Assembly (NCBI RefSeq): GCF_001865675.1
Contig: NZ_CP011319.1
Coordinates: forward strand, 5,704,001-5,768,000
Source of the DNA: Janthinobacterium sp. 1_2014MBL_MicDiv
GTDB taxonomy: Bacteria > Pseudomonadota > Gammaproteobacteria > Burkholderiales > Burkholderiaceae_D
Length of the DNA: 64,000 nucleotides
Direction: 5' to 3'
Part shown: positions 24,911-33,464 of the stretch, one piece after another
How positions within the stretch are numbered: position 1 is the first letter of the stretch
Layout of the letters: every line of letters starts with the position of its first letter
Position numbers and translations under genes: made by a program
Notes under the pieces: model-generated
Told to the model about the DNA's origin: nothing
What the model saw: the letters and a program-made list of their open reading frames with translations, nothing else
Databases searched by the model: none

Positions 24911-25008
24911 CTGTCTGACAGCGGACACTTCGGCGAAACATGGCGCATCCAACATAGATCCCATGTGCAGCAACATGCGCATCTCTCATCACTTATAAAG
25001 GAATCAAG

Positions 25009-25548
25009 ATGAACGCCTCAATGAAAACCTTACGCAAGAATATGATCATCGCCATGAGCGTGCTCAGCATGGGTGCGGCATCGCTGACCGTCCACGCCCA
25101 GGAAGCGGCCGCCAGCGCGCCCGCCGCCGGCACCAAGATGCAGCACGATGGCCAGCGCGGCCAGCACCGCGGCGGCAATCCCGGTGAACGCATGGCCAAG
25201 TATCAAGCCCGCTTGCACGATCAATTGAAGCTGACGGCCGCGCAGGAACCGGCCTGGGCCACCTTCACGGCCGCGAACGCGCCGAAAAAACCGGCCGGCG
25301 ACTGGAAAGCCAAGCGCGAAGCGTTCGCCAAGCTGTCGGCGCCGGAACGCATGGAACAATGGATCGCCATGTCGAAGGAACGCATCGCCAGCCAGGAAAG
25401 CCGTCTGGCATCGCTGAAAACCTTCTATGCCGTGCTGACGCCGGAACAGAAGAAAGTATTTGACGACAGCGTGCCTGGCGGCAAGCATGGCGGCCATGGT
25501 GGCGGCCATCGTGGCCACCATGGCATGCAGCAGCCGAAAGCCGGTTAA
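25009..25548 (+). CDS. Periplasmic Spy/CpxP-like LTxxQ-motif protein
   Basis: This 179-residue exported protein has signal peptide residues 1-30 (ending VHA). It carries two LTxxQ motifs (LTAAQ near 77, LTPEQ near 144), the signature of the Spy/CpxP family of ATP-independent periplasmic chaperones and stress sensors. The C-terminus is very rich in Gly/His (GGKHGGHGGGHRGHHGM), suggesting metal binding. A good AAAGGAATCAAG ribosome site precedes ATG 25009. Divergent placement next to a two-component system parallels cpxP-cpxRA, so induction by that system is likely. Confidence 0.85.
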   Translation: MNASMKTLRKNMIIAMSVLSMGAASLTVHAQEAAASAPAAGTKMQHDGQRGQHRGGNPGERMAKYQARLHDQLKLTAAQEPAWATFTAANAPKKPAGDWKAKREAFAKLSAPERMEQWIAMSKERIASQESRLASLKTFYAVLTPEQKKVFDDSVPGGKHGGHGGGHRGHHGMQQPKAG

Positions 25549-25574
25549 GTTCGCTTAACGGGCAGCAATAAAGA

Positions 25575-25599
25575 AAAAGGCCTGCAGTGCAGGCCTTTT
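25575..25599. terminator. Bidirectional terminator between the Spy-like gene and dsbD
   Basis: AAAAGGCCTG at 25575 pairs with CAGGCCTTTT ending 25599 around a tiny loop. It lies between two convergent genes. Confidence 0.85.
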
Positions 25600-25623
25600 C
25601 TTGTTTACAACGCGAGTGGACGC

Positions 25624-27576
25624 TTACTGCCCATCGAGCTTGCGCAGCGAGGTCAGGAACGTGGCGGCATTCTGGAAACCGATCACGCGCGACTGGGCAA
25701 TCTCCTGTCCTTGCGGATTGAACATGATGATGCCGGGCGGACCAAACAACTGGAAACGTTTCAGCATGGCCTTGTCATCGACGTCATTGGCCGTCACGTC
25801 CACCTGCAGCAGGACGGACTGCCCCATCTTCTCGCGCACGGCGGGGTCGACGAAGGTCAGCTTTTCCATCTCGATGCAGGACACGCACCAGTCCGCGTAA
25901 AAGTCCAGCAAGGCCGTCTTGCCGCCGAGCTGGGCCAGCGCAGCATCGAGCTGCGCCACGGTTTTCACGCGCGTAAACGGTTGCGCATGCACTTGTCCGC
26001 CGCCGAGGTGCGCCAGCGGCGCCAGCGGGTCGCGGCCACCGCTGGCCACGCCGACGAGCTGCATCGCGCCCAGCACGGCAAACACGAGGCCGAAGGCCTT
26101 GGCCACCCAGGCGTTTTTCGCGCCGCTGTTGCCGACCAGCAGATACATGCCGTAGCCGACAAACAGCACCGTCCAGCCCAGCATCTGCACGGCACCCGGC
26201 AGCACGGGCGAGACCAGCCACCAGGCCACGCCCAGCAGCAGCACGCCAAAGAAGCGCTTGACGGCATCCATCCAGGCACCGGCGCGCGGCAGCAAGGTGC
26301 CGGCCGAGACGCCGACCAGAATCAGGGGCACGCTCATGCCCACGGCCATGGCGAACAGGGCACCGCCGCCGATGACGACGTCGCGCGTCTGGCTGATGTA
26401 CAGCAAGGCACCGGCCAGCGGCGCGGCCACGCACGGACCCACGATCAGGGCGGAAATGGCGCCCATCACGAACACGCCCGCCAGGCGGCCCGACGATTGC
26501 TGGTTCGACACGGACGTCAGCTTGCCTTGCAGGAAGGCCGGCACTTGCAGTTCATAAAAACCGAACATCGACAGCGAGAGCGTCGCCATCAGCAGGGCAA
26601 AGAAGCCCAGCACCCACGGATTTTGCAGCTTGGCCGCCAGGCCTTCGCCGGCCAGGCCGGCCGCCACGCCCAGCGCCGTGTAGACGATGGCCATGCCCAG
26701 CGCATATGTCAGCGACAGCAGCAAGCCGCGCGAACGGCTGACCTTGGCGCCATCGCCGACGATGATCGACGACAGGATAGGCACCATCGGCAGCACGCAC
26801 GGCGTAAAGGCCAGGCCCAGGCCCAGCAGCATGAACAGGGGCACGATGACCAGCAGCTTGCCGCCCTTCAGTGCCGATTCGATCTTGCCCATCTCGTTTT
26901 GCTGCGGCGCCGATGCGGCTGCCGCGGGCGCCACCGCCACGGGATCGGGCGTGCTGGTGATGTCCGCCTGGGGAATGCTCAGCACGGACACGCCAGGCGA
27001 CGCTTGCGCCTGCGGGCCGTTGACGGCCGCCGTATCGACTGCCGGCGCTGCCGGCAAGGCGAATTTTGATGGCAGGCCGGCGCCGGGCGCCTTGCTCTGG
27101 CCGCCGCCACCGCCTACCAGCTGGGCCGTGGCATCCTGCGGCGCATAGCACAGGCCCTTGTCGGAACAGCCCTGGCCCGTCGCCTTCAGCGTGAAGGCGC
27201 CAGCCGCTTCCACGGGGATGGTGATGGTCAGGGTCTTGCGGAAGGTTTCCACGTTCTTCTGGAAGGTGTCGTCAAACTTGACCTTGCCGGCTGGATACAC
27301 AGGTACACCGAGCCTGGCGCCCACCGCCTCGAACTTGAAACGCTCGTGGTACATATAGTAACCATCGGCGATCACGTAAGTGACGGCGATGGTGGATGGA
27401 TCCTGCATGCGCGCGGAAAACTTAAAAGCCAGCTCGGGATCGAGGAATTCATCGTCGGCGCGGGCATGGCTCGCGCCAAACACGGCCATGGCCAGCAGCA
27501 GACAGGTGGCAAACCAGGCCAGCAATTGATGTAAAGGGGCGGCGCGCGCAGTGGCGCTGGAGGGGAAACGGGACAT
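25624..27576 (-). CDS. dsbD: Thiol:disulfide interchange protein DsbD
   Basis: This 650-residue protein carries reducing power from cytoplasmic thioredoxin to the periplasm. After a signal peptide (ending SHARA) comes the N-terminal immunoglobulin-like domain with its Cys pair (CSDKGLCYAP, near residues 145-152). The eight-helix membrane domain has FTPCVLPMVPIL and a second cysteine in IVGPCVAAPLAG. The C-terminal thioredoxin domain has FYADWCVSCIEMEK. All three cysteine pairs are present, so it should be fully active. It stands alone with its own terminator. Confidence 0.95.
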   Translation of the reverse strand: MSRFPSSATARAAPLHQLLAWFATCLLLAMAVFGASHARADDEFLDPELAFKFSARMQDPSTIAVTYVIADGYYMYHERFKFEAVGARLGVPVYPAGKVKFDDTFQKNVETFRKTLTITIPVEAAGAFTLKATGQGCSDKGLCYAPQDATAQLVGGGGGQSKAPGAGLPSKFALPAAPAVDTAAVNGPQAQASPGVSVLSIPQADITSTPDPVAVAPAAAASAPQQNEMGKIESALKGGKLLVIVPLFMLLGLGLAFTPCVLPMVPILSSIIVGDGAKVSRSRGLLLSLTYALGMAIVYTALGVAAGLAGEGLAAKLQNPWVLGFFALLMATLSLSMFGFYELQVPAFLQGKLTSVSNQQSSGRLAGVFVMGAISALIVGPCVAAPLAGALLYISQTRDVVIGGGALFAMAVGMSVPLILVGVSAGTLLPRAGAWMDAVKRFFGVLLLGVAWWLVSPVLPGAVQMLGWTVLFVGYGMYLLVGNSGAKNAWVAKAFGLVFAVLGAMQLVGVASGGRDPLAPLAHLGGGQVHAQPFTRVKTVAQLDAALAQLGGKTALLDFYADWCVSCIEMEKLTFVDPAVREKMGQSVLLQVDVTANDVDDKAMLKRFQLFGPPGIIMFNPQGQEIAQSRVIGFQNAATFLTSLRKLDGQ

Positions 27577-27704
27577 GAACGACCTTTTTCTGCGGCATCA
27601 GCTGTGCCATTCAACAAGAGACGCGCGGGGCGTGCAGTGGCTGCAGGGCCGGCGCGAAAGGAGAATAGTACACCGCTGAAAGGATAGCTGCAGCAGAAAA
27701 CAAA

Positions 27705-27727
27705 AAAGCCAGGCTAGGCCTGGCTTT
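27705..27727 (-). terminator. Terminator at the end of the alpha operon (after rplQ)
   Basis: AAAGCCAGGC and GCCTGGCTTT form a 10-base stem with a 3-base loop, followed on the minus strand by a T run. Confidence 0.88.
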
Positions 27728-27747
27728 CTCAGATGCAATTACTGGGA

Positions 27748-28140
27748 TTACTCGCCAGCAACTTCAACTGCTTCGGTCGTATCTGGACGATCCATCAGTT
27801 CAACGAACGCCATAGGAGCGTTATCGCCGACGCGGAAACCCATTTTCAGGATACGCACATAACCACCGTTACGGTTGGCGAAACGCGGGCCCAGTTCAGC
27901 GAACAGTTTGACGACCATTTCACGGTCGCGCAGGCGGTTGAAGGCCAGACGCTTGTTTGCCAGGGAGTCGGTTTTGCCCAGGGTCAGAATTGGCTCGACA
28001 ACGCGGCGCAGTTCTTTTGCTTTTGGCAGGGTGGTTTTAATCGCTTCGTGACGCAGCAGCGATACTGTCATGTTGCGCAGCATTGCCAGACGGTGGGACG
28101 AGGTACGATTCAGTTTACGGAGGCCGTGACCGTGACGCAT
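27748..28140 (-). CDS. rplQ: 50S ribosomal protein L17
   Basis: L17 lies near the peptide exit tunnel. It starts MRHGHGLRKLNRTSSHR, the invariant N-terminus, at ATG 28140 with AAGGA upstream; an in-frame start 21 codons earlier is rejected for that reason. It is 130 residues, with a C-terminal tail ending ATEAVEVAGE slightly longer than in E. coli. It is the last gene of the alpha operon, separated from rpoA by a hairpin. Confidence 0.96.
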   Translation of the reverse strand: MRHGHGLRKLNRTSSHRLAMLRNMTVSLLRHEAIKTTLPKAKELRRVVEPILTLGKTDSLANKRLAFNRLRDREMVVKLFAELGPRFANRNGGYVRILKMGFRVGDNAPMAFVELMDRPDTTEAVEVAGE

Positions 28141-28238
28141 GATAAATCCTTTCGGTGAGTGTTTAAATTCCAGTTCTTCGATCGGCTGGTTGGGAAACCC
28201 CATACAGCCGCGGACCGGTTTGGTGCTACAAGATAAAA

Positions 28239-28260
28239 GCCTGGGACACCTGTCCCAGGC
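28239..28260 (-). terminator. Terminator-like hairpin between rpoA and rplQ
   Basis: GCCTGGGACA pairs with TGTCCCAGGC with a 2-base spacer. On the minus strand it is followed by TTTTATCTTG. It would attenuate transcription into rplQ. Confidence 0.65.
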
Positions 28261-28288
28261 AGTTTGCTACAAAATACTGTGACTGCGA

Positions 28289-29266
28289 TTACTTTTCCAG
28301 GCCGGCAGGCGGCCAGTTTTCCAGCTTCATGCCCAAGGTCAAGCCGCGCGATGCCAGCACTTCCTTGATTTCGTTCAGGGACTTGCGGCCCAGGTTTGGC
28401 GTTTTCAGCAGTTCGTTTTCCGAACGTTGGATTAGGTCGCCGATGTAGTAGATGTTTTCCGCTTTCAGGCAGTTTGCCGAACGCACGGTCAACTCCAGGT
28501 CGTCGACTGGACGCAACAGGATAGGATCGACCAGCGGTGCGCGCGATGGCGCTTCGGCGGCGGCTTCCGTGCCTTCCAGGGCAGCGAACACATTCAACTG
28601 GTCCACCAGGACGCGGGCCGACTGGCGGATCGCTTCTTCCGGCGAGATCACGCCGTTGGTTTCGATGTTGATGATCAGCTTGTCCAGGTCGGTACGCTGT
28701 TCAACGCGAGCCGATTCAACGAAGTACGATACACGGCGCACTGGCGAGAATGACGCATCGAGGATGATGCGGCCGATGGTCTTGTTCGTGTCTTCCGACA
28801 GGCGACGCACGTTACCAGGAACGTAGCCGCGGCCTTTTTCAACCTTGATCTGCATGTCCAGCTTGCCACCGGCGGTCAGGTGGGCGATCACGTGGTCAGG
28901 GTTGATCAGTTCGACGTCATGCGGCAGGTCGATGTCGGAGGCCAGGATCGCGCCTTCGCCTTCTTTTTTCAGGGTCAGGGTTACCGAATCGCGGTTGTGG
29001 ACTTTGAAAACCACACCCTTCAAGTTCAGCAACAGATCGACGACGTCTTCTTGCACGCCATCGAGGGAGGAATATTCGTGGACGACGCCAGCAATCGTCA
29101 CTTCGGTCGGCGCGTAGCCCACCATCGACGACAGCAGAACGCGGCGCAACGCGTTACCCAATGTGTGGCCATAGCCGCGCTCGAACGGTTCCATCACGAC
29201 TTTGGCGTGACCTGCACCGAGAGCTTCAACATCGATAATACGTGGCTTCAACAAACTGTTTTGCAT
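28289..29266 (-). CDS. rpoA: RNA polymerase alpha subunit
   Basis: Alpha is 325 residues. The N-terminal domain dimerises and nucleates core assembly (EPFERGYGHTLGNALRRVLL near 27-46). A linker near 235-245 leads to the C-terminal domain (LRPVDDLELTVRSANCLKAE and RKSLNEIKEVLASRGL) that contacts UP elements and activators. Length and motifs are normal. It lies between rpsD and rplQ in the alpha operon, with terminator-like hairpins on both sides that could tune its expression relative to its neighbours. Confidence 0.98.
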   Translation of the reverse strand: MQNSLLKPRIIDVEALGAGHAKVVMEPFERGYGHTLGNALRRVLLSSMVGYAPTEVTIAGVVHEYSSLDGVQEDVVDLLLNLKGVVFKVHNRDSVTLTLKKEGEGAILASDIDLPHDVELINPDHVIAHLTAGGKLDMQIKVEKGRGYVPGNVRRLSEDTNKTIGRIILDASFSPVRRVSYFVESARVEQRTDLDKLIINIETNGVISPEEAIRQSARVLVDQLNVFAALEGTEAAAEAPSRAPLVDPILLRPVDDLELTVRSANCLKAENIYYIGDLIQRSENELLKTPNLGRKSLNEIKEVLASRGLTLGMKLENWPPAGLEK

Positions 29267-29327
29267 GAAATGTCCTTTTCAATACCCTCGGCTCATTACA
29301 CCGATAAGGCTGATGGCATTAGTAAAA

Positions 29328-29349
29328 CGCCCACTCGATCGAGTGGGCG
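29328..29349 (-). terminator. Perfect 22-base palindrome with terminator character between rpsD and rpoA
   Basis: The half-site CGCCCACTCGA is followed immediately by its exact complement. On the minus strand the hairpin is followed by TTTTACT. It lies 20 bases after the rpsD stop and 62 bases before rpoA. Confidence 0.65.
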
Positions 29350-29368
29350 GAGGTGGTGCTAACTGCTA

Positions 29369-29992
29369 TTAACGCGAGTACAGCTCGACGATCAGCGATT
29401 CGTTGACGTCGTTAGCGATTTCGTTACGCTCTGGCAGGGACTTGAAAGTACCTTCCATTTTCTTGGCATCAACCGAAACCCAGCTAGGCATACCAACTTG
29501 TTCAGCCAGCGACAGTGCTTCAACGATACGCACTTGCTTTTTCGATTTTTCACGAACAGCGATGATGTCGCCAACTTTAACTGCGTACGAAGCGATGTTC
29601 ACAACGATACCGTTCACGGTGAACGCTTTGTGGCTGACCAGTTGACGCGCTTCAGCGCGGGTCGAGCCAAAGCCCATGCGGTAGCAAACGTTGTCCAGAC
29701 GCGTTTCCAGCAACTTCAACAGCGTTTCGCCGGTGTTGCCTTTACGACGGTCTGCTTCAGCGAAGTAGCGGCGGAATTGACGTTCCAGCACGCCGTACAT
29801 GCGCTTGACTTTTTGCTTTTCGCGCAGTTGGTTACCGTAGTCCGAGGTGCGGGCGCCGGATTTGACACCGTGCTGGCCTGGCTTGACGTCCAGTTTGCAC
29901 TTGCTGTCCAGCGAGCGACGTGCGCTCTTCAGGAACAGGTCTGTACCTTCACGGCGGGAAAGTTTTGCTTTAGGTCCGATATAACGTGCCAC
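29369..29992 (-). CDS. rpsD: 30S ribosomal protein S4
   Basis: S4 is a primary 16S rRNA binder and, in E. coli, the translational repressor of the alpha operon. It is 207 residues, starting GTG (ARYIGPKAKLSRREG) at 29992 with AAAGGAAG just upstream. The S4 RNA-binding domain LETRLDNVCYRMGFGSTRAEARQ is present, split across residues 92-115. The N-terminus lacks the zinc-binding cysteines found in some bacterial S4 forms. Confidence 0.97.
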   Translation of the reverse strand: MARYIGPKAKLSRREGTDLFLKSARRSLDSKCKLDVKPGQHGVKSGARTSDYGNQLREKQKVKRMYGVLERQFRRYFAEADRRKGNTGETLLKLLETRLDNVCYRMGFGSTRAEARQLVSHKAFTVNGIVVNIASYAVKVGDIIAVREKSKKQVRIVEALSLAEQVGMPSWVSVDAKKMEGTFKSLPERNEIANDVNESLIVELYSR

Positions 29993-30065
29993 GATACTTC
30001 CTTTTTTTAAATGATAACGCCCCAGCCACATGCATGATCAAACACACTGATGCGGTTAGGCGCTA

Positions 30066-30088
30066 GTCTGATTTGGTTTCAATCAGAC
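30066..30088 (-). repeat. Short inverted repeat in the rpsD leader
   Basis: GTCTGAT (30066) and ATCAGAC (30082) flank a 9-base loop in the 258-base space between rpsK and rpsD. There is no T tract, so it is more likely an RNA structure or processing site than a terminator. Confidence 0.4.
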
Positions 30089-30250
30089 GGTGGCTGAAAA
30101 CGAAAAACCCGCCAAACAGAATTTGACAGGCAAGAACAGCCGGGCAGTATAACCGTTTCCGGCTCCCTGCTCCAGCGTTTTCACACAACTGTACTGAGTT
30201 ACAACAGACAGCAAAGCAGCTGGCGCCGAAGCGCCCTCTGCAACACTATC

Positions 30251-30655
30251 TTAGATACGACGACGTTTCGGTGGACGGCAACCGTTGTGCGGTACCGGCG
30301 TCACGTCCTGGATCTCGGTGATCTTGATGCCCAGGTTGTTCAGCGCGCGAACGGCGGATTCACGACCAGGACCTGGGCCCTTGATACGTACTTCCAGGTT
30401 CTTCACGCCACACTCAACAGCCACTTTACCAGCGGCTTCCGCGGCGACCTGCGCTGCGAATGGGGTCGATTTACGCGAACCCTTGAAGCCTGCACCGCCG
30501 GAGGTAGCCCACGACAAGGCATTGCCTTGACGATCGGTGATGGTAATGATGGTGTTATTGAACGAAGCGTGGACATGTGCGATGCCTTCAGCGACGTTCT
30601 TTTTAACTTTTTTACGCACGCGTGCTGATGCGGCGTTATTTTGCGACTTAGCCAT
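30251..30655 (-). CDS. rpsK: 30S ribosomal protein S11
   Basis: S11 forms part of the platform near the E site. At 134 residues it has the conserved HVHASFNNTIITITDRQGNAL region, KGSRKSTPFAAQ and the C-terminal HNGCRPPKRRRI. It follows rpsM by 17 bases. Confidence 0.97.
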   Translation of the reverse strand: MAKSQNNAASARVRKKVKKNVAEGIAHVHASFNNTIITITDRQGNALSWATSGGAGFKGSRKSTPFAAQVAAEAAGKVAVECGVKNLEVRIKGPGPGRESAVRALNNLGIKITEIQDVTPVPHNGCRPPKRRRI

Positions 30656-30672
30656 AATTATTCCCTAGCGGA

Positions 30673-31038
30673 TTATTTTTTCAGCGATTGAGCGGCTTTA
30701 CGCGGTCCCTTGCGGGTACGTGCGTTCGTACGCGTACGCTGGCCACGGCAAGGCAGACCCTTACGATGACGCATGCCGCGGTAGCAACCCAGATCCATCA
30801 AACGCTTGATGTTCATGGACAGTTCACGACGCAGATCGCCTTCGACGATGAATTTACCTACTTCATCGCGCAGCTTTTCCAGTTCGCTGTCATCCAGATC
30901 TTTGATCTTTTTGTTGGTTGCTACACCGGTCGATGCACAGATTTTCTCTGCGCGTGGACGGCCCACACCGTAGATGGCCGTCAGGCCGATAACGGTATGC
31001 TGATGATTTGGGATATTAACCCCTGCAATACGTGCCAT
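30673..31038 (-). CDS. rpsM: 30S ribosomal protein S13
   Basis: S13 sits in the 30S head and contacts the P-site tRNA and the large subunit. It is 121 residues, starting MARIAGVNIPNHQHTVIGL, with a basic C-terminal tail (GQRTRTNARTRKGPRKAAQS). It is the first gene of the alpha operon, just downstream of rpmJ. Confidence 0.97.
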   Translation of the reverse strand: MARIAGVNIPNHQHTVIGLTAIYGVGRPRAEKICASTGVATNKKIKDLDDSELEKLRDEVGKFIVEGDLRRELSMNIKRLMDLGCYRGMRHRKGLPCRGQRTRTNARTRKGPRKAAQSLKK

Positions 31039-31052
31039 TTGTTATTCCTCGA

Positions 31053-31166
31053 TTAACCTTGACGCTGCTTGTGACGTGGTTCCACGCAGATAACGCGGAC
31101 TACGCCTTTGCGCTTGATGATCTTGCAGTTGCGGCAGATCCGCTTGACTGATGCGAGAACTTTCAT
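31053..31166 (-). CDS. rpmJ: 50S ribosomal protein L36
   Basis: This 37-residue protein starts MKVLASVKRICRNCK and ends with VICVEPRHKQRQG. The zinc ligands Cys-x2-Cys, Cys and His are all present, so this is the zinc-binding form. It lies between infA and rpsM, the usual end of the spc operon. Confidence 0.93.
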   Translation of the reverse strand: MKVLASVKRICRNCKIIKRKGVVRVICVEPRHKQRQG

Positions 31167-31208
31167 TTTTGGGCTCTTTCTTTCGCTTCTTTGGTTTGAT
31201 TCAGTGTG

Positions 31209-31427
31209 TTACTTGGTACGGAACACAATGCGGGCTCGGCTCAGGTCGTACGGCGTCAACTCCACCGTCACCTTGTCTCCAGGGAGAATGCGAATATAAT
31301 TCATCCGCATTTTACCTGAAATATGCCCGAGCACCACGTGTCCGTTCTCCAGCTTCACTCGAAATGTTGCATTTGGGAGATTCTCAAGAATCTCGCCCTG
31401 CATCTGTATGACGTCGTCTTTTGCCAT
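31209..31427 (-). CDS. infA: Translation initiation factor IF-1
   Basis: This 72-residue S1/OB-fold protein occupies the A site during initiation. It starts MAKDDVIQMQGEILENLPNA, with the RNA-binding GHVVLGHISGKMRMNYIRI block. It is placed between secY and rpmJ, as in many betaproteobacteria but unlike E. coli, where infA is separate. Confidence 0.96.
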   Translation of the reverse strand: MAKDDVIQMQGEILENLPNATFRVKLENGHVVLGHISGKMRMNYIRILPGDKVTVELTPYDLSRARIVFRTK

Positions 31428-31445
31428 TCGGTATGTTTACCGCGC

Positions 31446-32780
31446 TTAACGCGTCGGAATTCCGCCCTTGAAATTTGCTTTGCGCAGCAGTGAATCATAT
31501 TGCTGCGACATCACGTAGTTCTGTACTTGCGCCATGAAATCCATGGTGACAACTACAATAATCAATAAAGAAGTACCGCCGAAATAGAATGGTACTTTCC
31601 ACTGGGCTTGCATAAATTCCGGCAATAAACACACCAGGGTGATGTAGACTGCGCCGGCAAGTGTCAAGCGTGTCAGGATCTTGTCGATGTAACGGGCTGT
31701 CTGTTCGCCTGGACGGATCCCGGGAATGAACGCACCGCTTTTCTTCAAGTTATCCGCTGTTTCCTTGCTGTTAAACACCAGCGCTGTATAGAAGAAACAG
31801 AAAAACACGATCGCCACTGCGTACAACAGCGCATGGATAGGCTCACCAGGCCCCATCGATGCTGCCAAATCTTTCAAGAACCGCACCGCAGGGTTAGCGT
31901 TGTCGGCGCCCTTTGAAAACCAGTCCACGATAGTGGCCGGGAACAAGATGATCGAAGAAGCAAAGATCGGCGGGATCACGCCGGCCATGTTCAGCTTCAA
32001 CGGCAAATGGCTGGTTTGACCGCCATAAATCTTGTTGCCTACCTGGCGCTTCGCGTAGTTGACCAATATTTTGCGCTGACCACGTTCGACGAATACAACG
32101 AAGTACGTTACCAGTGCTACCAGGATCACGATGAAAATCGCGCTGAAGCTGCTGATCGAACCATTCGACACCTGAGTGAACAAGCCACCCAACGCCGACG
32201 GCAGACCGGCTGCAATCCCGGCAAAAATGATGATCGAGATGCCATTACCCAAGCCACGCTCGGTAATTTGCTCACCCAACCACATCAAAAACATTGTTCC
32301 GGTCAACAAAGTGACGACCGTCACGAAGCGGAATGCAAGACCAGGTTCCAACACCAGACCAGCTTGCGACTCCAGTGCGACTGCAATGCCTAACGCTTGG
32401 AACAGTGCCAGGGCAACCGTGAAATACCGGGTGTACTGGGTGATCTTGCGACGACCTGCTTCGCCTTCTTTTTTCAACGCTTCCATCTGCGGTGACACGA
32501 TCGACAGCAATTGCATGATGATCGAGGCCGAGATATAAGGCATGATACCCAGCGCAAACACTGTAAAACGAGACAAGGCACCGCCCGAGAACATGTTGAA
32601 CATGCCCAGGACGCCGCCTTCGTGCTCCTTGAACAGCGAGGCTAATTGTGTCGGGTCAATCCCGGGAACCGGGACGTGAGCACCGATACGATAAACCACC
32701 AATGCGCCAAGCAAAAACCAGAGCCGTCCCCAAGGGAAACCGGCCGCTGCACTTTTAGCAAGTTGTGGATTAGTCGCCAA
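31446..32780 (-). CDS. secY: Protein translocase subunit SecY
   Basis: SecY is the channel subunit of the Sec translocon: 444 residues and ten membrane helices. The plug/TM2a region FNMFSGGALSRFTVFALGIMP and the cytoplasmic loop RKILVNYAKRQVGNK are conserved (the latter contacts SecA and ribosomes). It follows rplO by 32 bases in the spc operon. Confidence 0.98.
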   Translation of the reverse strand: MATNPQLAKSAAAGFPWGRLWFLLGALVVYRIGAHVPVPGIDPTQLASLFKEHEGGVLGMFNMFSGGALSRFTVFALGIMPYISASIIMQLLSIVSPQMEALKKEGEAGRRKITQYTRYFTVALALFQALGIAVALESQAGLVLEPGLAFRFVTVVTLLTGTMFLMWLGEQITERGLGNGISIIIFAGIAAGLPSALGGLFTQVSNGSISSFSAIFIVILVALVTYFVVFVERGQRKILVNYAKRQVGNKIYGGQTSHLPLKLNMAGVIPPIFASSIILFPATIVDWFSKGADNANPAVRFLKDLAASMGPGEPIHALLYAVAIVFFCFFYTALVFNSKETADNLKKSGAFIPGIRPGEQTARYIDKILTRLTLAGAVYITLVCLLPEFMQAQWKVPFYFGGTSLLIIVVVTMDFMAQVQNYVMSQQYDSLLRKANFKGGIPTR

Positions 32781-32812
32781 TTTTCGCTCCGATCAAGCTG
32801 TTAGCGGTCAAC

Positions 32813-33244
32813 TCAGGCTACCGAGCCGCCGGCTGCTTCGATGGCTGCTTTCGCGCCAGCGGACACTTTCAAGCCCTTCAAATTCACCGCTTTGGTGATT
32901 TCGCCGGACAAGATCACGCGCACGTCACGGGCCAACACGCCCAGAACGCCAGCTTGCTTCAAGACCAGAATGTCGACATCGCCAACAGCCAGGTTGTTCA
33001 GATCGGACAGGCGCACTTCAGCTTTGAAGGTTGCGTGCATCGATTTGAAACCGCGCTTAGGCAGACGGCGTTGCAGAGGCATCTGACCGCCTTCGAAACC
33101 GACTTTATGAAAGCCGCCCGAACGCGATTTCTGACCTTTGTGACCACGACCCGAGGTTTTACCCAGGCCGGAGCCGATACCGCGACCGACGCGACGCTTG
33201 TAGTGCTTAGCGCCTTCGGCTGGTGCAATAGTATTCAATTCCAT
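32813..33244 (-). CDS. rplO: 50S ribosomal protein L15
   Basis: A late-assembly 23S rRNA protein of 143 residues. It has the Gly/Lys/Arg-rich N-terminal stretch KRVGRGIGSGLGKTSGRGHK and GGQMPLQRRLPKRGF. It lies between rpmD and secY. Confidence 0.97.
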   Translation of the reverse strand: MELNTIAPAEGAKHYKRRVGRGIGSGLGKTSGRGHKGQKSRSGGFHKVGFEGGQMPLQRRLPKRGFKSMHATFKAEVRLSDLNNLAVGDVDILVLKQAGVLGVLARDVRVILSGEITKAVNLKGLKVSAGAKAAIEAAGGSVA

Positions 33245-33274
33245 GATTTGCTCCGTTCGTGTAAGCCCGAAGGC

Positions 33275-33454
33275 TTACCCGACAACTTTAACGAGATACG
33301 ATACTTTATTGATCATGCCGCGTACGGATGGGGTGTCTTGCAATTCGGAAACCGAATTTACACGACGCAGACCCAGACCGCGCACGGTAGCGCGATGCGA
33401 TTCGCGCGTACCGATCAAGCCCTTGACCAATTGCACTTTGACTGTGTTTGTCAT
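33275..33454 (-). CDS. rpmD: 50S ribosomal protein L30
   Basis: A 59-residue protein starting MTNTVKVQLVKGLIGTRESH. ATG at 33454 is chosen over a GTG three codons upstream because AAGGTGG lies at correct spacing before it. Confidence 0.94.
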   Translation of the reverse strand: MTNTVKVQLVKGLIGTRESHRATVRGLGLRRVNSVSELQDTPSVRGMINKVSYLVKVVG

Positions 33455-33464
33455 TTTGTCCACC

